Positions 1-7,698 of a stretch of DNA of 42,631 bases are shown one piece after another. The first letter of the stretch is position 1; every line of letters begins with the position of its first letter. Source of the stretch: an uncultured Flavobacteriales bacterium (GTDB lineage: Bacteria; Bacteroidota; Bacteroidia; Flavobacteriales_D; Sanyastnellaceae); NCBI GenBank assembly GCA_913041065.1, contig CAJWII010000002.1, forward strand, positions 1-42,631. Direction: 5' to 3'. Made by a program: the position numbers and the translations under genes. Below the pieces are notes generated by a model, which was not told where the DNA came from, did no database searches, and saw only the letters and a list, made by a program, of their open reading frames with translations.

Positions 1-826
1 TGATGGCAGAGAGGGACCAACCGGTGGCCGCCACAAAGGCCCAAATCGCCACCACGCCAAGCACACTCCCCACGCGCAACAAACGTTGTTGTCTTTGCAA
101 CAAGAAGAAAAACACCAACGACACCAAGGAGACGTGGTACCCACTGACAGCCAGCAGGTGAGACAGCCCCAGCTGCTGCAGGGCATGCTGGACATCATGG
201 GGCACGGATTTTTTGTCACCTGCGAACATGCCCAACGCAAGACCTGATTTATCTGTGCTGAGCTCTCTCTTGACCCAAGACCTCCAGCGGTCAGCCAGAG
301 ATGGAGGGTATGAACGCCTTGACTCCAAGTTGGACACCCCGAGCAACTGACCGGTACAAACCACTCCCAAAGAAGCCAAATGCGCCGAAAAATCAAAGGC
401 ATCAGACAAGTCAAACGCCTGTGGCGACGTCACCCGAATCCACTTGGGGCCGTCCATGCGAAGTGCGGTGTCCGGCATGCTCAACCACAACGTCCCCCTT
501 TGGCCAAGATCATTCTGACAGAGAAACACCCCATGTTGCGTTGACCTGCCTAGGGAAGCCGTGAAGGTGGGACTGCAATCGAGGCACATCAGGGTGGGAG
601 ACGTGGTGGCTTCGAGGGTCATGTCCGACTCCGACGTTGTCAAATTCCAATTGCCAAAACCCCAACCCAACAGAACGAACGGCGCAAGCCGACGCCACTC
701 GGCCAAAGGGACCAACACATGCAACATTGCCAGGACGCCCCATGTCAGGACAGGCAACGGAACAGGTGAATCTTGGAAGCAAGCTGCGCTCCACATTCCC
801 AAGCCGAGTACAACGGTCCAACTCAC
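1..826 (-). CDS. comEC: ComEC/Rec2-type DNA uptake channel protein, N-terminal part (runs off the left edge)
   Basis: This is the first ~275 residues of a ComEC family membrane protein, which carries incoming single-stranded DNA across the inner membrane in natural competence. Reading the minus strand, the frame stays open from about 826 to the window edge. It shows three hydrophobic segments near the N-terminus, a DUF4131-like soluble region ending FDFSAHLASLGVVCTGQL, and the family hallmark GMFAGDKKSVPHDV followed by LGLSHLLAVSGYHVSLVSL, where the competence-domain helices begin. The start is uncertain. The frame is closed upstream by the TGA of the glycosyltransferase gene (890-892), and the first usable codon is GTG at 826; the first ATG, at 796, would cut the first membrane segment. 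It lies 63 bases downstream of the glycosyltransferase gene on the same strand, probably in one operon with it. The metal-binding C-terminal domain, if present, is outside the window. Confidence 0.87.
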   Translation of the reverse strand, partial: MSWTVVLGLGMWSAACFQDSPVPLPVLTWGVLAMLHVLVPLAEWRRLAPFVLLGWGFGNWNLTTSESDMTLEATTSPTLMCLDCSPTFTASLGRSTQHGVFLCQNDLGQRGTLWLSMPDTALRMDGPKWIRVTSPQAFDLSDAFDFSAHLASLGVVCTGQLLGVSNLESRRSYPPSLADRWRSWVKRELSTDKSGLALGMFAGDKKSVPHDVQHALQQLGLSHLLAVSGYHVSLVSLVFFFLLQRQQRLLRVGSVLGVVAIWAFVAATGWSLSAI

Positions 827-889
827 GGACCAATCTATGTCGATCGAGGGCCCTGATTTCGGCCCACTGGACCGACGTCGGGACGTAAT

Positions 890-1945
890 TCAGAAGCGAT
901 CCGAAAGGGGCAACTTTAAGTCGCGTGCGCGTTTTACGCCTTGGACGAAGTGGGCCCAAATCACGCTTTGGTCCCACCACCCGACCAATTCAGCCTCGGG
1001 GCTCGCTAGCCTTCGCAACATAGCGCGCTGCCGCAGCACCCTGGGCAACGCGAGGTAGAACGCACCATGGGCCTTCCCAACCGCCAGGAATTGCTTCCAC
1101 TGCCCTTGAGACAGCATTCGGCAGGCGGCAATTCCATCCAAGGTCATTCGACGAAAGGCAAACAACGGCCACGCGCCGCGCCTGTTCTTGACCATCACAA
1201 TGAGGTTGTTTCGGAAGTTCAGGTAGGACTTGAAGGGGCTTGAATTCTGCAAGGTTCCTCCGCCCAGATGCTGCACCGACACCTGGCCCACACACCCGAT
1301 GCGGTGTCCCAAGTTTTGAAGCCGCCAGCACAAATCAATTTCCTCCATGTGCGCGAACAAAGCACCATCCAAACCGCCCGCCTCGACCCACGCCGACTTG
1401 CGCACAAACAAGGCTGCACCCGACGCCCAGAAAACTTCCCGGTTTTGTTTGTGCCACGCGTCCACGGGCTCCACCTCATTGAAAAGGCGTCCCAAGCAAA
1501 ACGGAAAACCGTCTTTGTCCATCCAGCCTCCTGCTGCACCAGCATGCTCGCACAAAGAGGGGTTGGTGTCCTGAACCACGAGGGGGCTGGCGACCGACCA
1601 ACCACGTTCGTCCATAACGTTTAAAACAGGATCAATCCAACGAGACACAATGCGAACGTCCGAATTCAAGAGCACACAAACGTCGGCATCCACTTGGGAC
1701 AGCGCCTTGTTGTACCCCTCCGCAAACCCCCAATTGCGACCCAACGCGATCGTCCGCACCTCGGGGTGGTTCGACTCAAGCCAAGCCAGGCTGTCGTCGG
1801 TGCTGCCGTTGTCTGCCACCCACACCTCAGCATCCTCAAGCGAATGCGCCAACACGGAGGGCAAGTACGTCTCCAAGTGGTCACGGCCATTCCAATTGAG
1901 GATGACCACTGCGATGCTGCGATCCTGGTGGGACAAGATGCTCAT
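890..1945 (-). CDS. Family 2 glycosyltransferase (rhamnosyltransferase-like)
   Basis: A 351-residue GT-A fold glycosyltransferase, predicted to move a sugar from a nucleotide-sugar donor to a surface polysaccharide or glycolipid acceptor at the cytoplasmic face of the membrane. The N-terminus has the family 2 pattern AVVILNWNGRDHLETYLPSV, then VADNGSTDDS and GRNWGFAEGYNKAL for nucleotide binding. The acidic metal-binding stretch is VCVLLNSDV near residue 95. The acceptor and catalytic region is AALFVRKSAWVEAGGLDGALF followed by EEIDLCWRLQNLGH. Its ATG overlaps the stop of the GWxTD gene by four bases (ATGA at 1942-1945), so translation is probably coupled. The sugar and acceptor cannot be told from sequence. 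Confidence 0.9.
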   Translation of the reverse strand: MSILSHQDRSIAVVILNWNGRDHLETYLPSVLAHSLEDAEVWVADNGSTDDSLAWLESNHPEVRTIALGRNWGFAEGYNKALSQVDADVCVLLNSDVRIVSRWIDPVLNVMDERGWSVASPLVVQDTNPSLCEHAGAAGGWMDKDGFPFCLGRLFNEVEPVDAWHKQNREVFWASGAALFVRKSAWVEAGGLDGALFAHMEEIDLCWRLQNLGHRIGCVGQVSVQHLGGGTLQNSSPFKSYLNFRNNLIVMVKNRRGAWPLFAFRRMTLDGIAACRMLSQGQWKQFLAVGKAHGAFYLALPRVLRQRAMLRRLASPEAELVGWWDQSVIWAHFVQGVKRARDLKLPLSDRF

Positions 1946-3438
1946 CTGGGGTTGTAGAACAAGTCTTCAGGCTCCTCCCGTGAAAAGGCGTCGCGGGGGT
2001 TCAAACGGTTCTCCATCGACTCAGACACCCGAAGGCGGTTCTCACGGGATTTGAGCTGCGACAACCAGTCTTCATTCTGGCGTTCGCCCAGCATGTCGCT
2101 GTGAAGGAGCTCGAAACACTCAGACACCACATGAGGCGCAAAAAACAGAAAACGCTTGTTGTTGAACCGCCCTGCTTTGTGGTAGTGCCAAATCTCGTAA
2201 GGATAATATTCCGTCTCGTGGTGGCGCTTCACCACCGTATTGGGCTTGCCAAACCGAAGGTAAATGTTGCCCATTTCGGTCATGCTTCCTTGCCCTTGCT
2301 TGCAGTCGCCGTACATCTCGTCAACGTAGGCCACACGGTCCATGAATTGTCTGTGACGCGTGGACGCCTCGGCCAACGAGCGGCTCCGTTCAAGCCAAAA
2401 CCCCGACACGTAAGACTTCATCCGAGTCATGTCACCATCAGGGACCAACACATTCAAAATCGTGCTTTGCTCGTTGGTGGTCGCCAGGGCCAAATGGTCG
2501 TGCATGTGCCTCACCAGGTCGTCCAATTTTTCAAACGCATCCAGCGAAGGGAGGAGGGGAGCAGGACCAGCCTCGACCGCATTCGGTTTGCTTGGGTCAC
2601 GCCTTGGCGCGAGCATCACATCACGCGACACGATGACGTCGCCCTGTTTCGTTCGGGCTTCCAATTTGAGAACGGGCCGCTGCACATCTGGAACCGTGTT
2701 GGACGTCGGGAGTGATTCAAAGACAGGAACCACGGCTTGCGCCTTCAAGCGTTTGTACTTCGTGAATGCGGCGTCCCAGTTGCCCTGGGCGTCGGCCCAG
2801 CCGTATGCCAGCAAGAACAAAGAATCTTGCCCAACGACGTCGTCTATCTTGTGCAGTTCCACGTAAATCTTGGCTGCGGCCTGGTCTTGGGAGATGTGCT
2901 TCCCCACAGATGGGATCAAATCCATGCCGCTGTGCACCATATTCGGATCAGATAATCCAGTTGCTTTGGCATGCGTCGCGACAACCATGGGGTCTGCAAT
3001 CTCAGGCATCCCACCAGGCGAAATACGATATGTTAAATTCGACGAGAGGAGCGTGACATGGTCGCGCACCACAGACCAATCCACAGAACACGGACCATCA
3101 AACACGGGAATCCGGTCCACATGAAAATGAGAGAGCGCTGAAGATTCCGGCACATCGGGACGAACCTCCAGACTCGATTTGCGGAATCCCAACACCTCGT
3201 CCTGCCGAGACACAACAACGGTCAACGTCACCGAATCACCAGAGGCCGTCATGTCAGATTCCCAAGCGGTTTGAACTTCCAGATACGCTTGGCCATTGGG
3301 CAAACGTTGTACCAGCGCGTCTGTGCGCCAATCTTGTTGTGCCAGTGCAGCTGTGCCAAGCTTAAGGCTCATGGCGAAGCAAATTCCTTGCAGAAGCGCA
3401 CCACGAACAAATCGGGAGGTTGAATCTGGTTTGTTCAC
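1942..3438 (-). CDS. GWxTD-domain secreted protein
   Basis: A 498-residue protein with an N-terminal signal peptide (hydrophobic stretch ending GTAALAQQ around residue 35), so exported. The C-terminal third matches the GWxTD domain seen almost only in Bacteroidota: an aromatic-rich core (IYLRFGKPNTVVKRHH, YYPYEIWHYHKAGRFNNKRFLFF) and a tail with EDWLSQL. The function of this domain is not established. The start is GTG at 3438; the next in-frame ATG would remove the basic N-region of the signal peptide. A TAAATTTG element ends only six bases upstream of the GTG, so the mRNA may have almost no leader. The gene begins the run GWxTD, glycosyltransferase, comEC. Confidence 0.85.
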   Translation of the reverse strand: MNKPDSTSRFVRGALLQGICFAMSLKLGTAALAQQDWRTDALVQRLPNGQAYLEVQTAWESDMTASGDSVTLTVVVSRQDEVLGFRKSSLEVRPDVPESSALSHFHVDRIPVFDGPCSVDWSVVRDHVTLLSSNLTYRISPGGMPEIADPMVVATHAKATGLSDPNMVHSGMDLIPSVGKHISQDQAAAKIYVELHKIDDVVGQDSLFLLAYGWADAQGNWDAAFTKYKRLKAQAVVPVFESLPTSNTVPDVQRPVLKLEARTKQGDVIVSRDVMLAPRRDPSKPNAVEAGPAPLLPSLDAFEKLDDLVRHMHDHLALATTNEQSTILNVLVPDGDMTRMKSYVSGFWLERSRSLAEASTRHRQFMDRVAYVDEMYGDCKQGQGSMTEMGNIYLRFGKPNTVVKRHHETEYYPYEIWHYHKAGRFNNKRFLFFAPHVVSECFELLHSDMLGERQNEDWLSQLKSRENRLRVSESMENRLNPRDAFSREEPEDLFYNPR

Positions 3439-3443
3439 TGATC

Positions 3444-3451
3444 CAAATTTA
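3444..3451 (-). promoter_or_regulatory. -7 promoter element (TAAATTTG) of the GWxTD gene
   Basis: TAAATTTG fits the Bacteroidota primary sigma factor -7 consensus TAnnTTTG and lies six bases before the GTG start at 3438. I see no good -33 TTTG at 19-21 bases. Transcription would start at about 3440, giving an almost leaderless message. Confidence 0.5.
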
Positions 3452-3502
3452 CAAGGTGTTGCACAGGTGATTGCACGCCCTGACGTAAACCCAATTCAAG
3501 TC

Positions 3503-3532
3503 AAAAAAAAGTGCCCACACCGTGGACACTTT
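3503..3532 (-). terminator. Intrinsic terminator of tRNA-Ser
   Basis: On the minus strand a stem of 11 base pairs (AAAGTGTCCAC with GTGGGCACTTT, one G-T wobble) with a GGT loop is followed by eight T. It begins six bases after the tRNA 3' end. Confidence 0.9.
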
Positions 3533-3537
3533 CTCGG

Positions 3538-3623
<86 letters not shown>

Positions 3624-3630
3624 CGGACGG

Positions 3631-3660
3631 CAAAAGTAGCACATCCATTTTCAAATTCAA
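3631..3660 (-). promoter_or_regulatory. Promoter of tRNA-Ser (TTG-N19-TACTTTTG)
   Basis: On the minus strand TTG (3658-3660) is followed after 19 bases by TACTTTTG (3631-3638), a close match to the Bacteroidota -33/-7 consensus. The element ends eight bases before the mature tRNA 5' end, the right distance for a short RNase P-removed leader. Confidence 0.8.
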
Positions 3661-3738
3661 GCTGGGGCCTGGCATTTTCGCCAAAGCCCCTCCTGAATGA
3701 TAATTAGCATTATGTAATGTAGAGACGGTAAGCCCAGA

Positions 3739-4893
3739 TCACTGACCCAGTGCCTTCAGCTTCGCGCTCATGTCAAGCAATTTGTCGTCGTCCCCTGTGC
3801 GGGCATATACATCACGCAACGAACGCATGGTTTCCAAGTCGTCGGGGTCCACGACGTGGGCAGCTTCCAAGTAAGGCTTCGCTGTTGCAAAAAGTGCCTT
3901 TGCGTCATCTTCCATTTTTTTCTGGGTGTCAGACTCCGTCTTGGTCATGCGGGGCTTCCACATGTCGTTGGCTTCGTTGATGCCTTGAACAGCCTGGTTG
4001 AAGTACAAAGCGCCCAGGTTGTAGTTGGCGTCGAAGTAGTCGGCCTTCACTTCCAACGCCCTGAGGTACGCGTCAATGGCTTCCGACGCGTTGCCCAAGT
4101 TGTCCAAGACAGACCCAAGGCTGAACCACAAAATCTCATTTGTAGGATCTTGCTCTGCCGCGAGCGCCAGATTCTCCTTGGCCTTGTCGAACTCTTCGTT
4201 CGTCAGGTAAATGTTCAATTCCTCAATGATCAGGGATTGCTCACGTGGATAGGCCTTCCTTGCATCGGCAAGCGTTTGAAGGGCCAGGTCTTCTTGGCTT
4301 GAATTTCGGTACAAGTTGCTGATGAACAAGAACACGTTGGGCACCTGGTACTGGATGTCAGCGCACGCCTGGTAACGTGCCACAGCCAATTCCACATTGC
4401 CCGCCTTCTCGTAACACAGGGCGGAATTGTACAAGGCCATGGTGTCGGTGGCTTCAAAGGCCGAGGCGATTTCTGCGCTCAGGTCGAAGAACCCTCCTGC
4501 ACGTCCAAAGTCACCCGAGTTGTATTGCGTGATGCCGGCGTTGCTCGCCGCCATTTGCACTTGGCCCAGCCCGATCTGGCACTCCTGGGCGTATGACCCT
4601 TTGGTGTCCAACTCTTTTGCCTTCATGTAGCTGTCTTTGGCGATGTTCAAGGCATCTGGGAACGCCGCAAACAAGGTGCTGTCTTTGCTGATGTTCAAGT
4701 AGATCTCCCCACGGTAGCGCCAGGTCTTGTTCTTGACGTTGGCCTTGGGGTTCTCGATCGCCTGCTCGATGTAGCTGGCTGCCGTGGCATAGTCGCCTTC
4801 TTTGTTGGCGTTGTAGGCAGAGACCACTTCTTTCTGGGCCAAACCTTGGAATGAGATGGCCGCCAAGGCCATCAGAGTTGCGAAGTTCCGCAT
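3739..4893 (-). CDS. Periplasmic tetratricopeptide-repeat protein
   Basis: A 384-residue exported TPR protein, presumably a scaffold for protein-protein contacts in the periplasm or on the outer membrane; no partner is visible. The signal peptide is MRNFATLMALAAISFQGLAQ. TPR-like helix pairs follow across the whole chain (for example NKEGDYATAASYIEQAIEN, ALYNSALCYEKAGNVELAVARY, ILWFSLGSVLDNLGNASEAI and DANYNLGALYFNQAVQ). The frame is open up to 5352, but that part is antisense-like residue inside gyrA, so I place the start at 4893, where a signal peptide begins and a full promoter lies just upstream. It follows gyrA on the same strand, an arrangement I recall as common in Flavobacteriia. Confidence 0.88.
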   Translation of the reverse strand: MRNFATLMALAAISFQGLAQKEVVSAYNANKEGDYATAASYIEQAIENPKANVKNKTWRYRGEIYLNISKDSTLFAAFPDALNIAKDSYMKAKELDTKGSYAQECQIGLGQVQMAASNAGITQYNSGDFGRAGGFFDLSAEIASAFEATDTMALYNSALCYEKAGNVELAVARYQACADIQYQVPNVFLFISNLYRNSSQEDLALQTLADARKAYPREQSLIIEELNIYLTNEEFDKAKENLALAAEQDPTNEILWFSLGSVLDNLGNASEAIDAYLRALEVKADYFDANYNLGALYFNQAVQGINEANDMWKPRMTKTESDTQKKMEDDAKALFATAKPYLEAAHVVDPDDLETMRSLRDVYARTGDDDKLLDMSAKLKALGQ

Positions 4894-4915
4894 GTTTTTG
4901 GGTTTCAATTCGTCA

Positions 4916-4949
4916 CAAAAGTACGTCGACGGGTCATCGGTGGTCAAAG
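4916..4949 (-). promoter_or_regulatory. Promoter of the TPR gene (TTTG-N21-TACTTTTG)
   Basis: TACTTTTG at 4916-4923 with TTTG 21 bases upstream (4945-4948). It sits between the gyrA stop and the TPR start, so the TPR gene can be transcribed apart from gyrA. The predicted leader is about 19 bases. Confidence 0.65.
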
Positions 4950-4961
4950 GCCGTGCCAAGC

Positions 4962-7469
4962 TCAAGCTTCCGCACTCGGGGTGTCGCCAGACGTGCCTTC
5001 TGGCGCGTCTCCTTCGGTTTGTTCGTCCTCTGACTTGGGGACCTTGCACACCGCCGCGATGGAATCTTTGCCACGAAGGCTGATCAGACGTACCCCTTGG
5101 GTGGCCCTGCCCATCAAACGCAATTCGTCCACGGCCAAACGGATGGCGATGCCCGACTTGTTGATGATCATCAAGTCGTTCTCGTCCGTCACATTCAAGA
5201 TGGAGATGAGCTCTCCCGTCTTCTCGGTGATTTGCAAGGTCTTCACCCCTTTGCCGCCTCGGTTGGTGACACGGTAGTCGTCCACCGCGGAGCGCTTTCC
5301 GTAGCCGTTCTCCGACACGACAAGGATGTCGCTGGACGCATCTTGGATGCATACCATGCCGATCACTTCGTCTTCATCGTGCGCCAACGTCACGCCACGC
5401 ACCCCCATGGCGGTCCGTCCCACGGCACGTGCTTTCGATTCGTGAAATCGGATGGCCTTGCCTGAGCGCAAGCCCAACAAGATTTCGCTGTCGCCGTTGG
5501 TCAAGCGCGCCGACAGCAGCTCGTCCCCTTCACGGATGGTGACGGCGTTGATGCCGTTCGTCCGTGGGCGGCTGTATGCCTCCAACGATGTTTTCTTGAT
5601 GAGGCCTTTTTTGGTGCCTAAGATGACGTAGTTCTCGTTGACGTAGTCCGCATCCTTCAAGTCTTGAACAGGGATGTACGCCAGCACCTTGTCGTCTTGC
5701 TCCAAATTGATGAGGTTGACGATGGCGCGCCCCTTCGACTGCTTGCTGCCCTCGGGCACCTCGAAGATGCGCATCCAGAAACAGCGGCCTTTTGCCGTGA
5801 AGATGAGCAACCAATTGTGGTTGGTCGCCGTGAAGATGCTCTCCAAGAAATCTTCCTCACGGGTGGTGCTGCCCTTCGATCCCACTCCCCCCCTGCCCTG
5901 GGCTCGGTACTCCACAAGGCGCGTGCGCTTGATGTAACCTGCATGGCTGATGGTCACCACCACCTGCTCGTCGGGAATCATGTCCTCGATGCTGAGGTCG
6001 GCGCTGCTGTATTCAATGGTGGAACGGCGCTCGTCTCCGAAGCGCTCTTTCACGTCCAACAACTCGGTTTTGATGATCTCCATGCGACGCTCCACGCGGT
6101 CCAAGATGTCCTTCAAATCCGCGATGACCGCCATCAACTCGTCGTACTCCGCACGGAGCTTGTCGCGCTCCAGCCCAGTCAACTTCTGCAGTCGCATGTC
6201 CAGAATCGCACGGGCTTGAACTTCGCTGAGCTCAAACTTCTCCATCAGCCCGTTTCTCGCTTCCTCGGGCGTTTTGCTTGCCCGAATCAAGGCGATGACC
6301 GCGTCAATGTTGTCAAGCGCGATGATGAGCCCTTGCAGAATGTGGGCCCGCTCCTCCGCCTTGCGAAGGTCAAACTGCGTGCGACGGACCACCACTTCGT
6401 GCCTGTGCTCGACGTAGTGCGCCATCATTTGCTTCAAGTTGAGCAATTCCGGACGGCCTTTGACCAAAGCAATGTTGTTGACCGAGAACGACGTTTGAAG
6501 TTGCGTGTACTTGTACAACTTGTTGAGCACCACGTTGGGGATGGCGTCGCGCTTCAGTTCGTAGACGATGCGCATGCCGTTCCGGTCCGACTCGTCCCGG
6601 ATCTCGGAGATGCCCTCAATTTTCTTGTCGTTGACCAAATCCGCGGTCTTCCGGACCATGTCGGCTTTGTTCACCTGGTAAGGAATCTCCTCCACAATGA
6701 TCATCTCGCGACCCGTCTTGGTCTCTTCAAAGCGCGCCCGCCCGCGCATCACCACACGGCCTCGGCCAGTTTGGAATGCGTCATGCACCCCTTCAATGCC
6801 GTGGATCACCCCCCCTGTCGGGAAGTCAGGCGCCTTGACATGCTCCATGAGGTCCTCCACGGTACAATCGGGGTTGTCCACCAAGTGCACCATGCCGTCC
6901 ACCACTTCGCTGAGGTTGTGGGGAGGCATGTTCGTGGCCATCCCCACGGCAATGCCTGCGGCGCCATTGACGAGCAGATTCGGAATCTTGGAAGGCAACA
7001 CCGTGGGCTCCTTCAGGCTCTCGTCGAAGTTGGGACGGAAGTCGACGGTCTCCTTGTCCAAGTCGGCCAACATCTCCTCGGCCACTTTGCGCAGACGTGC
7101 TTCGGTGTAACGCATGGCTGCCGGGTTGTCTCCGTCGATGGACCCAAAGTTTCCCTGCCCGTCCACCATGGGATAGCGCAAGGACCAATGCTGGGCCATT
7201 CGGACCATGGTGTCGTAGACCGAGCTGTCTCCGTGCGGGTGGTACTTTCCGAGCACCTCTCCCACAATCCTCGCGGACTTTTTGTATGGCCGGTTGGACA
7301 ACACCCCCAGGTCGAGCATGCCGTAAAGCACCCTTCTGTGCACGGGCTTAAGTCCATCGCGCACATCGGGAAGCGCCCGACTCACAATCACCGACATCGA
7401 GTAGTCGATGTAGGCAGATTTCATCTCGTCAGAGATGTTGATTTGAATGATTTTTTCTCCTTCAGCCAT
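4962..7469 (-). CDS. gyrA: DNA gyrase subunit A
   Basis: An 835-residue GyrA, the DNA-cleaving subunit that with GyrB introduces negative supercoils using ATP. The start at 7469 gives the typical N-terminus [20 protein letters not shown]. The winged-helix region has [17 protein letters not shown]; the residues equivalent to E. coli Ser83 and Asp87 are both present, so there is no obvious quinolone-resistance change. The catalytic tyrosine is in [10 protein letters not shown] near residue 120. The C-terminal beta-pinwheel carries the GyrA-box-like QGRGGVG and later blade motifs ([35 protein letters not shown]), then an acidic tail. It is divergent from clpC across a 229-base gap. Confidence 0.99.
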   Translation of the reverse strand: MAEGEKIIQINISDEMKSAYIDYSMSVIVSRALPDVRDGLKPVHRRVLYGMLDLGVLSNRPYKKSARIVGEVLGKYHPHGDSSVYDTMVRMAQHWSLRYPMVDGQGNFGSIDGDNPAAMRYTEARLRKVAEEMLADLDKETVDFRPNFDESLKEPTVLPSKIPNLLVNGAAGIAVGMATNMPPHNLSEVVDGMVHLVDNPDCTVEDLMEHVKAPDFPTGGVIHGIEGVHDAFQTGRGRVVMRGRARFEETKTGREMIIVEEIPYQVNKADMVRKTADLVNDKKIEGISEIRDESDRNGMRIVYELKRDAIPNVVLNKLYKYTQLQTSFSVNNIALVKGRPELLNLKQMMAHYVEHRHEVVVRRTQFDLRKAEERAHILQGLIIALDNIDAVIALIRASKTPEEARNGLMEKFELSEVQARAILDMRLQKLTGLERDKLRAEYDELMAVIADLKDILDRVERRMEIIKTELLDVKERFGDERRSTIEYSSADLSIEDMIPDEQVVVTISHAGYIKRTRLVEYRAQGRGGVGSKGSTTREEDFLESIFTATNHNWLLIFTAKGRCFWMRIFEVPEGSKQSKGRAIVNLINLEQDDKVLAYIPVQDLKDADYVNENYVILGTKKGLIKKTSLEAYSRPRTNGINAVTIREGDELLSARLTNGDSEILLGLRSGKAIRFHESKARAVGRTAMGVRGVTLAHDEDEVIGMVCIQDASSDILVVSENGYGKRSAVDDYRVTNRGGKGVKTLQITEKTGELISILNVTDENDLMIINKSGIAIRLAVDELRLMGRATQGVRLISLRGKDSIAAVCKVPKSEDEQTEGDAPEGTSGDTPSAEA

Positions 7470-7519
7470 GGGTTCCAATTCGTGCCTCCGCGTTCCGCGT
7501 GGCACCCTTGTTTTTCAAC

Positions 7520-7539
7520 CTGACCAAATACCTGGTCAG
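7520..7539. repeat. Inverted repeat in the gyrA leader (CTGACCA-N6-TGGTCAG)
   Basis: A perfect 7-base inverted repeat with a six-base spacer, in the gyrA-clpC gap just downstream of the predicted gyrA -7 element. It could be a repressor site or a hairpin at the 5' end of the gyrA mRNA; sequence alone cannot say which. Confidence 0.45.
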
Positions 7540-7546
7540 CCAACTT

Positions 7547-7554
7547 CAAAAATA
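7547..7554 (-). promoter_or_regulatory. -7 promoter element (TATTTTTG) of gyrA
   Basis: TATTTTTG matches TAnnTTTG and lies 78 bases before the gyrA ATG. The best -33 candidate is only CTG, 20 bases upstream. The leader would be about 74 bases and would contain the inverted repeat at 7520-7539. Confidence 0.5.
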
Positions 7555-7666
7555 CCTTTCCCCCACGCCCTGCGCAGGAATCAGGCGACTTCAATTACTC
7601 ACAAATGCCCCAACAGCGATGTGAATAACCTGAGGGGAAATCAAAGCGACCTCTGAGGGTGAATCC

Positions 7667-7674
7667 TAGTTTTG
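7667..7674 (+). promoter_or_regulatory. -7 promoter element (TAGTTTTG) of clpC
   Basis: TAGTTTTG lies 24 bases before the clpC ATG. No -33 TTG is visible at the usual distance. The identical octamer precedes the transketolase N-half, rnpB and pruA genes. Confidence 0.55.
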
Positions 7675-7698
7675 AGGTTGAACTTTCATTGAACATTG

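Noticed and set aside
4894-5352. N-terminal extension of the TPR protein into the gyrA gene
   Set aside because: The extra residues are Arg/His-rich frame-shifted gyrA sequence; a signal peptide and promoter mark the start at 4893.
5664-7523. Open reading frame of 619 codons on the plus strand opposite gyrA
   Set aside because: Composition is His/Val/Leu-rich without any domain, a typical antisense shadow of a GC-rich coding strand; gyrA on the other strand is certain.
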